Below, piece by piece: positions 1-5,861 of a DNA stretch of 7,075 bases (within the stretch, counting starts at the first letter, position 1; every line of letters begins with the position of its first letter). This DNA comes from Rickettsia typhi (GTDB lineage: Bacteria > Pseudomonadota > Alphaproteobacteria > Rickettsiales > Rickettsiaceae), in NCBI GenBank assembly GCA_945907105.1, contig CAMDSB010000050.1, positions 1 through 7,075 on the forward strand. Reading direction: 5' to 3'. A program made the position numbers and the translations under genes. A model generated the notes under the pieces. That model did not search any database. It was not told where the DNA came from and was given only the letters and a program-made list of their open reading frames with translations.

Positions 1-40
1 GTTGGTAATAAAATTTCATTAATATACTGACTTTTAAAAG

Positions 41-46
41 TATAAT
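41..46 (+). promoter_or_regulatory. Possible -10 box upstream of topA
   Basis: A consensus TATAAT lies about 114 bases before the topA start. No good -35 box is seen at the usual 16-18 base distance (ATTAAT or similar is the best available). In DNA this AT-rich a lone TATAAT is weak evidence, so this is only a candidate. Confidence 0.22.
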
Positions 47-107
47 TGTTGGACTAGAGTAGAGAAATAGTTTAGAAAAACACTTAAATACTTCGTAAAA
101 AGTCACT

Positions 108-131
108 TTATGCAAACGGCATAATTTTTTT
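108..131 (+). terminator. Terminator-like hairpin upstream of topA
   Basis: TTATGC (108-113) and GCATAA (119-124) form a perfect 6-bp stem around the loop AAACG, followed at once by seven T (125-131). This is the layout of a rho-independent terminator read on the + strand, although the stem is short and AT-rich. It could end a gene lying left of the window. If the TATAAT at 41-46 is the topA promoter, it would instead sit in the topA leader and could attenuate transcription. Confidence 0.35.
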
Positions 132-159
132 ACAATCAACTTAATATATTGAATTTTTT

Positions 160-2490
160 ATGAAACTAGTAATTGTTGAGTCACCTGCGAAAGCAAAAAC
201 GATAAATAAATATCTAGGTAGCCAATACAAAGTGATTGCTTCATTTGGGCATGTCCGTGATTTGCCCTCAAAGAACGGATCAGTATTGCCCGACGAGGGC
301 TTCGCCATGAAGTACGAAATCTCTGACAAGTCTAGTAAGTATATAAACGAAATTATAAAGTTGGCAAAGCAAGCTGATGAAATATATTTAGCAACGGATC
401 CTGATCGTGAAGGGGAGTCAATTTCATGGCACGTAGCAGAAGTTTTAAGAGAAAAAAAAATCATTAAAGATGATACAAAATTTAAGAGAATTGCTTTTAA
501 TGAAATTACCAAAAAAGCAGTTTTAGCAGCGGTTGCTAACCCAAGAATAATTGACTTAGCATTAGTTAATGCTCAACAAGCAAGAAGGGCACTTGACTAT
601 TTAGTCGGATTTACTCTGTCTCCCATTTTATGGCGTAAATTACCAGGCTGTAGGTCCGCCGGGCGAGTGCAGTCTGTAGCCCTCCGTATTATTTGCGAGA
701 GGGAAGATGAAATAGAGCGTTTCAAAACTCAAGAATATTGGGATATTGAACTGGATATGCTTAATGAAAAAGGTGATAAGTTTACTGCTATGCTCTCTAG
801 TGTAGATGGTAAGAAACTAGATAAGTTTTCTATAACAAACGAGAAGTCGGCTGAAAAGCTTACAGATAGGTTAAAGGGACAGGATTTTAAGGTTTTGTCA
901 ATCCAAAAAAAGCAGCAAAAAAGAAACCCATCGGCACCATTCATTACCTCATCTTTGCAGCAAGAAGCTTCAAGAAAGCTAGGTTTTGGCGCTAAGAAAA
1001 CCATGCAAATCGCTCAGAAACTATATGAAGGTATTGATATAGGTGGTGAAACTGTAGGTTTGATCACTTATATTAGAACTGATGGGGTGACTTTGTCTAC
1101 TGAAGCGGTAGATGCTATTAGATCTTTAATTCAAGATAAATATGGTAGTAAATACCTGCCACAAGAGCCTAGAGTTTACAAGTCCAAATCAAAAAATGCC
1201 CAAGAAGCTCACGAAGCGGTGCGTCCTACGGATATGTCGTTAATGCCAGAATCGTTATCAAATGAGCTGGACAAAGATCAGCTGAGGCTTTATGAGCTGA
1301 TCTGGAAGCGGACGATGGCTTGCCAAATGGAGTCAGTTTTAGTAGATATGGTGGGAGCTGATTTGATTAGTGCTGACAATAATTTTGTAGCCAGGGCGAC
1401 GGGGTCAACGATTGCTTTTGATGGATTTTATAAAATTTATCAAGAAGGTATAGATGATGGAAAGGATGAAGAGAATAAAATGTTGCCGCCTTTGTCTGAA
1501 GGCGAACCCATAGATGCTAAAAAAATCAAGCCTGAACAGCATTTTACCGAAGCGCCGCCGAGATATTCAGAAGCAAGTCTGGTTAAGAGATTGGAAGAGC
1601 TTGGAATTGGTAGACCTTCTACTTATGCCTCAATTATCTCTGTCCTTCAGGACAGGAAATATGTTGAAATAGACAAAAAACGCTTTCACCCTACCAACCT
1701 TGGCAGGTTGGTTACAGTATTTTTAATCGGCTTTTTTACTAAATATGTTGAATATGATTTTACTGCTGACCTTGAAACTGATTTGGATGAAGTGGCTGAG
1801 GGCAAAAGAAATTGGCAAAGCTTATTGAGTGATTTTTGGCTGGGATTTAATCAGAATGTAGCAAAAGTTAGCGAGCATAAAATTACGGATGTAATTGATT
1901 ATGTAGAAAAATCTCTAGATTTCCATTTGTTTGGAGAGGAAGGCACCAAGAAATATGAAGAGAATAAAAAATGCCCATCCTGCTCTAATGGAGCTTTAAG
2001 TTTAAAACTTGGTAAGTACGGAGCATTTTTAGCATGCAGTAATTACCCGGATTGTACATACAAAAAAACTGTATCAAAAACTGAAGAAGGAGGAGAGGAA
2101 GGAATTCAGGTTGATAATACTAAAGAACTTGGATTAGATCCAACTGGACAAATGGTGTACTTGAAAAAAGGGCCTTATGGTTGGTATGTTCAATTAGGCG
2201 AAGCAGTGTCGAAGAAAGATAAACCTAAGCGTAGTCAGTTACCAGATGGAACAAAGCCTGAGGAATTAACTTTGGAGGTGGCCTTAAAGTTGCTTAATTT
2301 GCCAATGTTGCTTGGTAAACACCCGGAGTCTGGGGAAGAAATTCATATGGGAATAGGTAAATATGGACCTTATGTAAAATATATGGGCAAGTTTACTTCA
2401 ATACCAAAGGCCATTGATCCATTCTCTATTACCTTGGCAGAAGCTGTGGAGATTATTGCTAGTAAGCCTAAGGGTAAAGGCAAGAAGTAA
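160..2490 (+). CDS. topA: DNA topoisomerase I (type IA)
   Basis: Type IA topoisomerase that relaxes negatively supercoiled DNA by cutting and passing one strand. It is 776 residues long, the length I recall for Rickettsia TopA. The N-terminal TOPRIM domain starts MKLVIVESPAKAK (catalytic Glu7) and carries the metal-binding D80-P-D82-R-E84 motif. The active-site tyrosine is Y304 in LITYIRTDG, matching the E. coli LITYMRTDS site. A conserved core segment RYSEASLVKRLEELGIGRPS follows later. Near the C-terminus there is one four-cysteine zinc ribbon (C605, C608, C626, C632), then two topoisomerase C-terminal repeats around KKGPYGWYVQLG and IGKYGPYVKYMG. The protein ends in a lysine-rich tail. The ATG fits the usual start of the family, but no clear Shine-Dalgarno precedes it, only AT-rich DNA. 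No frameshift or missing key residue is seen. Confidence 0.98.
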   Translation: MKLVIVESPAKAKTINKYLGSQYKVIASFGHVRDLPSKNGSVLPDEGFAMKYEISDKSSKYINEIIKLAKQADEIYLATDPDREGESISWHVAEVLREKKIIKDDTKFKRIAFNEITKKAVLAAVANPRIIDLALVNAQQARRALDYLVGFTLSPILWRKLPGCRSAGRVQSVALRIICEREDEIERFKTQEYWDIELDMLNEKGDKFTAMLSSVDGKKLDKFSITNEKSAEKLTDRLKGQDFKVLSIQKKQQKRNPSAPFITSSLQQEASRKLGFGAKKTMQIAQKLYEGIDIGGETVGLITYIRTDGVTLSTEAVDAIRSLIQDKYGSKYLPQEPRVYKSKSKNAQEAHEAVRPTDMSLMPESLSNELDKDQLRLYELIWKRTMACQMESVLVDMVGADLISADNNFVARATGSTIAFDGFYKIYQEGIDDGKDEENKMLPPLSEGEPIDAKKIKPEQHFTEAPPRYSEASLVKRLEELGIGRPSTYASIISVLQDRKYVEIDKKRFHPTNLGRLVTVFLIGFFTKYVEYDFTADLETDLDEVAEGKRNWQSLLSDFWLGFNQNVAKVSEHKITDVIDYVEKSLDFHLFGEEGTKKYEENKKCPSCSNGALSLKLGKYGAFLACSNYPDCTYKKTVSKTEEGGEEGIQVDNTKELGLDPTGQMVYLKKGPYGWYVQLGEAVSKKDKPKRSQLPDGTKPEELTLEVALKLLNLPMLLGKHPESGEEIHMGIGKYGPYVKYMGKFTSIPKAIDPFSITLAEAVEIIASKPKGKGKK

Positions 2491-2618
2491 GGGTCTAGTG
2501 TAAATTAATTGTTTGTAGGGATGTATTTTTGCAGGGAGGGTCGATAATTAACAAACGATAAAAAAGCCGAAATAAAAGTCGCAGTCTTTTAATAACAACC
2601 GATTAAAGCCCTTAAATC

Positions 2619-2632
2619 GGCACTGTTGCAAA
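2619..2632 (+). repeat. Left terminal inverted repeat of the IS6-type element
   Basis: GGCACTGTTGCAAA is the IS26-like terminus, in the correct orientation and 55 bases before the transposase start. No partner repeat is found in the window. Just outside it lies an imperfect palindrome (CCGATT at 2599-2604 with AATCGG at 2615-2620) that overlaps the first two bases of the repeat. Confidence 0.8.
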
Positions 2633-2687
2633 TAGCTGCATATAGAAATAAACTAGTCAATATTAGTTCAAGATAAAGAGTAGATTT

Positions 2688-2968
2688 ATGAACATCTTCA
2701 AACACCGACATTTCAAATACGATATAATTATTCGGGCAGTAAGATGGTATTGCAAATATGGAATTAGTTATCGTGATTTAGAGGAAATGCTAATGGAGAT
2801 GAGGTGGAGAAGTAGATCACTCCACAATTTACCGCTGGGTTCAATATTATGCACCAAAGCTGTAGATAAACATGACAATACGATTGATTTCTATTTATCC
2901 AGAACTCGCAATGCGAATGCAGCTAAGCTTTTCTTAGGTAAAGCTTTAAAATCCATACCAGAGTGATC
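2688..2968 (+). pseudogene. IS6-family transposase, frameshifted, internally deleted and truncated
   Basis: The N-terminus (HRHFKYDIIIRAVRWYCKYG, then ISYRDLEEML) is a strong IS6-family match. The 92-codon open frame is not a natural protein. The expected sequence VDHSTIYRWVQYYAP is encoded at 2812-2856 in the +1 frame, so a frameshift lies near 2795-2811. After it, about 37 residues expected from IS26 are missing, including the first catalytic aspartate. The original frame then resumes with KAVDKHDNTIDFYLS and continues through AAKLFLGKALKSIPE to a TGA at 2964-2966, possibly a mutated Trp codon (IPEW in relatives). The rest of the catalytic domain, with the second Asp and the Glu, is gone. 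The product cannot transpose. Confidence 0.88.
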
Positions 2969-3074
2969 ATCCACTATTCAAGGAATTTACTCGAAAATTA
3001 TCCAGTAAAGGAAAGCTACCAAGCTTATCATTGTTGCTATTATGCGCAAGCTGCTACATCAAGAGGTCATTTAG
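2962..3074 (+). pseudogene. IS110-family transposase, C-terminal fragment with frameshift
   Basis: From 2962 one frame reads SDHPLFKEFTRKLSSKGKLP. From 3021 the next frame reads KLIIVAIMRKLLH and ends at a TAG (3072-3074). Joined, they give the pattern (FYxRL..GKxxKxAxVAxMRKLL) that I recognise from the C-terminal domain of IS110/IS1111 transposases. One missing base near 3021, where CCA and AAG share an A, explains the break. The N-terminal catalytic DEDD domain is absent and the scrap abuts the IS6 remnant, so one event probably fused two insertion sequences. The assignment rests on remembered family patterns, not on a search. Confidence 0.6.
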
Positions 3075-3177
3075 CTTATCACATAGACAGCCATATTAGC
3101 CAGAGCGCGGGCTTCTAATTGCTAGAATCAACTAATTAAAAAAAGGAATATTGAGACTGTCCAATTGATTGTGGAAA

Positions 3178-3615
3178 TTATTCCAACTTATATTCAAGTT
3201 TTAGTGCCAAGTGATGGCAATTAAACTCGAATCCCTGTTTTATGTAAACTTTATGCGCAGCATGTCTTGTATACCCTGTGTCCAAATGAACTTCTTTACA
3301 CAAGTGTTCTCTCGCAATTTGGATAACATGATCTAAGAGTATTTTACCATACCCTTTATCTCTAGTTTTTTCTTTTGTGATTAAATCATCTATATACAGA
3401 ATTTTCCCCCAAGCAAGGGTGGTAAGAAAACGAAATCCTATACATGCTACAAGTTCTTTCTCTTCTTCAATGGCAATGATCTCATAGCCTTCTTCACGTT
3501 GCTCAATCACTTGGGCAACAAAATCTTCCTTACTTGTTAAATGGGGGCGTAACTCTAAAAACGTATCAAATGATTGCGCAATTTTATCATAAGTCTTTAA
3601 TGTTTTGATATCCAT
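3178..3615 (-). CDS. GNAT-family N-acetyltransferase
   Basis: Predicted cytoplasmic acetyl-CoA-dependent acetyltransferase of 145 residues, a normal size for a single GNAT domain. Motif A is visible as YIDDLITKEKTRDKGYGKIL, with the acetyl-CoA-binding R85-x-x-G88-x-G90. Motif B follows as HAAHKVYIKQGFEF (118-131), the usual Tyr/GF stretch near the C-terminus. An in-frame GTG two codons upstream (3621) is less likely than ATG at 3615, because AGGGG (3625-3621) lies 5 bases before the ATG and abuts the GTG. A good promoter (TTGAGA-17-TAAAAT) lies just upstream, so the gene is probably transcribed alone. The substrate cannot be told: antibiotic, polyamine, amino acid and protein acetylation are all possible. 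No damage is seen. Confidence 0.88.
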   Translation of the reverse strand: MDIKTLKTYDKIAQSFDTFLELRPHLTSKEDFVAQVIEQREEGYEIIAIEEEKELVACIGFRFLTTLAWGKILYIDDLITKEKTRDKGYGKILLDHVIQIAREHLCKEVHLDTGYTRHAAHKVYIKQGFEFNCHHLALKLEYKLE

Positions 3616-3632
3616 AATCACCCCTGATATTT

Positions 3633-3661
3633 ATTTTAACAACTGTAAGATTAAATCTCAA
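3633..3661 (-). promoter_or_regulatory. Sigma-70 type promoter of the GNAT gene
   Basis: On the minus strand, TTGAGA (3661-3656) and TAAAAT (3638-3633) are separated by exactly 17 bases, each matching the consensus at 5 of 6 positions. Transcription would start near 3626, giving a leader of about 11 bases that begins at the Shine-Dalgarno sequence. It is the best promoter I can find in the window. Confidence 0.5.
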
Positions 3662-3684
3662 CTAGTACAGCCTACACAAAGTAT

Positions 3685-3792
3685 ATGATTGACTCACTAC
3701 GTAGTTTCTTTATGAAGCTTCTCTCTAATTTATTTCGTCAAGTTATCGACCTTGATTTTGCAGTAATATTACGCGCAGAAGCTATGATCTAA
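3685..3792 (+). other. Short open frame (35 codons), unassigned
   Basis: In the spacer between the GNAT and methyltransferase genes, on the opposite strand, a frame is open from 3655. It contains an ATG at 3685 and ends at TAA 3790-3792. It reads MIDSLRSFFMKLLSNLF, then RQVIDLDFAVILRAEAMI. The mixed charged and hydrophobic pattern looks protein-like and could be the C-terminal end of a lost gene. No Shine-Dalgarno is seen and I recognise no family, so it may be chance. Confidence 0.2.
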
Positions 3793-3815
3793 ATGGCTGT
3801 ATATAGACTATTAAT

Positions 3816-4544
3816 TTAACTAATTAATTGAAAAATTATGATTTGTCTTTTGCCGAGCTTAAATTTTTCTATTTTTTTTAATCCTACAGGAATAAGCTTT
3901 TGATTTTTATCTGCAATAATAGCTAATACTGATGAATGTGGCTTTAAATATTTAATTATATTACTAAAAAATAATTGAATAATATCAGGTCTATTACTTT
4001 GCCAATTAGTAAGCTGACCATAAGGAAGATCAATAGTAATTATATCTGCGGTAAATATCTTCGTGCTTGAGTTAGTAATGTCATTTTCAAAGCAGTTAAT
4101 ATCAATAAAATTTTTCCTTTCCATTATAATATTTAGAAGATTTATGGAGCTTTTGAGAGCCTCAATATGAGCCGGCTTATTATAATTTTGAACTAATATA
4201 TTTAATTCATTAATACGTTTATTTAAACCTTCAATTTGTAAAAGTGAAAGATTTTCCTTAGCCATAGTAAGAACATTAAGATCACTGTCTGATGCATAAA
4301 TGTTCTTTAATTTTTTACCATATAAAAAACCTAGAATGGTTAGTAAATATCCTCCTCCACAACAAGGATCATAGATAATATAAGGATCTTTATTATTATG
4401 TTTTTCTAAAATTGCAAAACATCTCATTAAAACTTCGCTTGCTAGACGAACTGGAAAACCACAAAGCCCCGGCGCATTATATAGTACCCTACCACTAGCT
4501 AGATCTTCATAAGTCCTTCTTATCGTTTCATACCGGTACTGCAT
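3816..4544 (-). CDS. AviRa-like 23S rRNA methyltransferase
   Basis: Predicted SAM-dependent methyltransferase of 242 residues, close to the roughly 250 of Streptomyces viridochromogenes AviRa, which methylates a guanine of 23S rRNA and gives avilamycin resistance. The match runs end to end: YRYETIRRTYEDLASGRVLY near the start, APGLCGFPVRLASEVLMR (24-41), the SAM-binding loop YDPCCGGGYLLTILG (58-72), the acidic SAM-contact ASDSD (84-88), the catalytic-type motif IDLPYG (171-176) followed by TNW, and KIEKFKLGKRQIIIF (224-238). The gene appears intact. It starts 6 bases after the stop of a kinase remnant and has no clear Shine-Dalgarno of its own, which suggests translation once depended on coupling to the kinase gene. 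The family call is strong. Methylation of the same base and any drug resistance here are inference. Confidence 0.88.
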   Translation of the reverse strand: MQYRYETIRRTYEDLASGRVLYNAPGLCGFPVRLASEVLMRCFAILEKHNNKDPYIIYDPCCGGGYLLTILGFLYGKKLKNIYASDSDLNVLTMAKENLSLLQIEGLNKRINELNILVQNYNKPAHIEALKSSINLLNIIMERKNFIDINCFENDITNSSTKIFTADIITIDLPYGQLTNWQSNRPDIIQLFFSNIIKYLKPHSSVLAIIADKNQKLIPVGLKKIEKFKLGKRQIIIFQLIS

Positions 4545-4550
4545 ATTATA

Positions 4551-4856
4551 TTATAATTCTAAGTTACTTTCGCACCATTCTATTATTTCTGGAATTGTCT
4601 TGTTAGTTGTATCGACAATTAAAGTATTTTGTTCAATCGCTTGATTCATAAGATAATTAGCCCAATTATCCATCTTATTGTTGATAAGTTCTGGTTGATT
4701 ACGCATTTTTGCTAATCTTAGATGGCGTAGTTTATCTTCGCAGCTGAGAAGAATGATTTTATAGTTAGTAAAACTATACTTAGCAAAAGATTCTTTGATA
4801 AATAATAAGTTTGTTTGACCTTCAAAAAAAATTATCTTTTTATTCCTGTATTCGGT
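4551..4856 (-). pseudogene. Small P-loop kinase (AAA/nucleoside-kinase-like), C-terminal remnant
   Basis: A frame of about 101 codons on the minus strand opens directly after a stop (4859-4857) and ends at TAA 4553-4551. It reads IIFFEGQTNLLFIKESF, then NYKIILLSCEDKLRHLRL, then QPELINNKMDNWANYL and NTLIVDTTNKTIPEII. These resemble the C-terminal half of small kinase-like ATPases (EGQ..FI, ILL.C....R..RL, QPEL, WA.YL, DT(S/T)N). The N-terminal half with the GxxGxGKS/T P-loop is absent, and I find none in the 130 bases upstream in any minus frame. No credible start codon precedes the first conserved residues. It ends 6 bases before the AviRa-like gene, so the two were probably an operon. The exact kinase family is uncertain. 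Confidence 0.65.
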
Positions 4857-4985
4857 TTATATTTATAAACATCTCTTATTTATTAATTTATTTATTTTGT
4901 ATTAAAGCATTAATTTTGTAATTAAAAGACCGAATAATTTTTGCTTACTAATATGGCCTTCATGTTTGCGTTCTGAATATAAACT

Positions 4986-5443
4986 TTATATTAGACCATT
5001 ATTATATGTATTTTTTAAATTAAGAACTAGCTCATAATTTTGTAATAGCCCCTCGTATTGCTGTTGTACAATATTCCGAATTTCCTCAGGTAAATCTTGC
5101 TCTAATGCTTTAGTATAAATATCTTTGGCTACACTCTCTGCTCGTTCACATTCTTCTAAGACAGCAGAATTATTATCACTAGACACCATGGTTTTAATAT
5201 TAAGCCATCCACGGTGTAAAGTTCCAACTATACTACCGCTTCCTTCTGGAGAATCTACTCCTAGTTCTTTAATCTTATTTTGCAACACCGATACCGCCTT
5301 TTTACAACCTTCGGCTCTTTCGAGGAAAATTTTTGTCAAATTTTCATCTTCAACAAGTTCAGCTGATGTACGAAAACCTTCTTCGCCGTCTTTGATATCT
5401 CAATTAAATCATTTAAAATAGTTATAGTATTTTCATTATTCAT
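4986..5443 (-). pseudogene. PA2169-family four-helix-bundle protein (DUF2383), one-base frameshift
   Basis: The reading starts at ATG 5443 with a good Shine-Dalgarno (GGAGG, 7 bases upstream) and gives MNNENTITILNDLIEIS. It then runs out of frame near 5392-5398. The next frame continues KDGEEGFRTSAELVEDENL and on through LERAEGCKKAVSVLQ, SGSIVGTLHRGWLNIK and LEECERAESVAKDIYTKAL to the stop at 4988-4986. This is the DUF2383/PA2169 pattern of a ferritin-like helical bundle of about 150 residues, function poorly known. The span is 458 bases, so one deleted base restores 152 codons exactly. The 117-residue frame beginning at TTG 5339 lacks most of the first helix and is not a natural start. Everything after the break is well kept, so the lesion is recent or a sequencing error. 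Confidence 0.85.
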
Positions 5444-5515
5444 AACTTGACCTCCACACGCTTAGGTTGATATTACCTCTAATGTAGATAATAACCAAAA
5501 ATTATTGAAATAACC

Positions 5516-5521
5516 ATTATA
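5516..5521 (-). promoter_or_regulatory. Possible -10 box of the DUF2383 gene
   Basis: A TATAAT on the minus strand lies 73 bases before the start of the DUF2383 gene. The best -35 at a suitable distance is poor (TTTAAT or CTTTAA near 5538-5544). It is a candidate only, given the AT-rich background. Confidence 0.25.
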
Positions 5522-5614
5522 TTTTACGATTTTTATAATTAAAGATAATTCTTATGTACAATATTACGTGAGCTTATTGAATTTGCTTAGTCTAACATAA
5601 GGTTAACTAAAAAC

Positions 5615-5684
5615 GTGAGTAGGTTTGTTGAAGTGGCATACAGCTGCTTAAGGAGGTTATTTATAGGAAAACAAACTACTCCAC
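5615..5684. repeat. Imperfect inverted repeat (possible long hairpin)
   Basis: GTGAGTAGGTTTGTT (5615-5629) pairs with AACAAACTACTCCAC (5670-5684) over 14 base pairs, with one bulged base on each arm (G5623 and C5681). The loop of 40 bases holds the sequence AAGGAGGT. There is no T-run after it, so it does not look like a terminator. It could be an RNA structure or the paired ends of a small decayed element. Confidence 0.5.
5650..5657 (+). promoter_or_regulatory. Isolated Shine-Dalgarno-like sequence
   Basis: AAGGAGGT is a full match to the 16S anti-Shine-Dalgarno, unusual in this AT-rich window. No ATG, GTG or TTG follows at 5-10 bases. At that distance there is only ATA (5663), in the same frame as the 28-codon frame, followed by 11 more codons to TGA. 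It may mark a lost start codon (ATG changed to ATA) of a decayed gene, or be chance. Confidence 0.25.
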
Positions 5685-5697
5685 AACAATACAATAT

Positions 5698-5808
5698 ATG
5701 AGTAGGCTTACGAATCTATTTAAGCGTAATCGCATATTTACTTTATCACTGAGAGTTAACCATATGTTAATAATATCTTGTTATAAATACAACTTAGGGA
5801 TTAAATAA
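5698..5808 (+). other. Tiny open frame (36 codons)
   Basis: The frame reads MSRLTNLFKRNRIFTLSLR, then VNHMLIISCYKYNLGIK, ending at TAA 5806-5808. Its ATG overlaps the TGA of the preceding small frame (ATGA). The N-terminal part is basic, the rest mildly hydrophobic. The frame stays open upstream to 5659. It has no Shine-Dalgarno at a usable distance and no family that I recognise, so coding is doubtful. Confidence 0.18.
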
Positions 5809-5861
5809 TGAGAATATAGAGGATACGAAGTTAGCCTAGAAACACTTAAAAGGGAAAAAAT

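Larger units (their letters stand above)
2619..2968 (+). mobile_element. Remnant of an IS6/IS26-type insertion sequence (left end only)
   Basis: The block begins with GGCACTGTTGCAAA, which matches the terminal inverted repeat I know from IS26, and continues into a decayed IS6-family transposase. The matching right-hand repeat (TTTGCAACAGTGCC) is absent. The right half of the element is missing and is replaced by IS110-like sequence from about 2962-2968. It lies 128 bases downstream of topA on the same strand. The element is clearly inactive. Confidence 0.85.
5615..5701 (+). other. Tiny open frame (28 codons) beginning at GTG
   Basis: The frame reads MSRFVEVAYSCLRRLFIGK (with GTG read as Met) and then QTTPQQYNI, ending at TGA 5699-5701. 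That TGA overlaps the ATG of the next small frame as ATGA. An AAGG lies about 13 bases before the GTG, which is too far for a good ribosome site. It resembles no family that I recognise and may be chance or a leader peptide. Confidence 0.15.
5444..5861. other. Spacer of 418 bases between divergent genes
   Basis: The spacer separates the minus-strand DUF2383 gene from the plus-strand orphan gene and must hold the promoters of both. It contains no convincing gene. What can be seen is the candidate -10 box for the minus-strand gene, an imperfect inverted repeat (5615-5684), an isolated Shine-Dalgarno-like AAGGAGGT (5650-5657) and two tiny open frames (5615-5701 and 5698-5808), all listed separately. 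No tRNA or other RNA gene is recognised. Confidence 0.6.

Noticed and set aside
141..512. Open frame of 123 codons on the minus strand inside topA
   Set aside because: It lies antisense to the TOPRIM domain of a clear topA, and its residues show no family pattern. It is a shadow of the coding strand.
729..1004. Open frame of 91 codons on the minus strand inside topA
   Set aside because: Antisense to topA, Ser/Phe/Leu-rich with no recognisable domain. It is a shadow frame.
2491..2600. Rho-independent terminator after topA
   Set aside because: I looked for a stem followed by a T-run. The only pairing is a distant imperfect ATTGTTTG/CAAACGAT match with no T-run on the plus strand, so I do not call one.
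3619..3621. GTG as the start of the GNAT gene
   Set aside because: The Shine-Dalgarno AGGGG abuts this GTG with no spacing, while the ATG at 3615 is 5 bases from it.
5388..5400. Programmed ribosomal frameshifting in the DUF2383 gene
   Set aside because: There is no slippery heptamer or downstream structure, and the family is not known for recoding. A single-base deletion or sequencing error is simpler.
5125..5421. Open frame of 98 codons on the plus strand
   Set aside because: It overlaps the DUF2383 gene on the other strand, which has strong family similarity. The plus-strand reading has no ribosome site and no family pattern.
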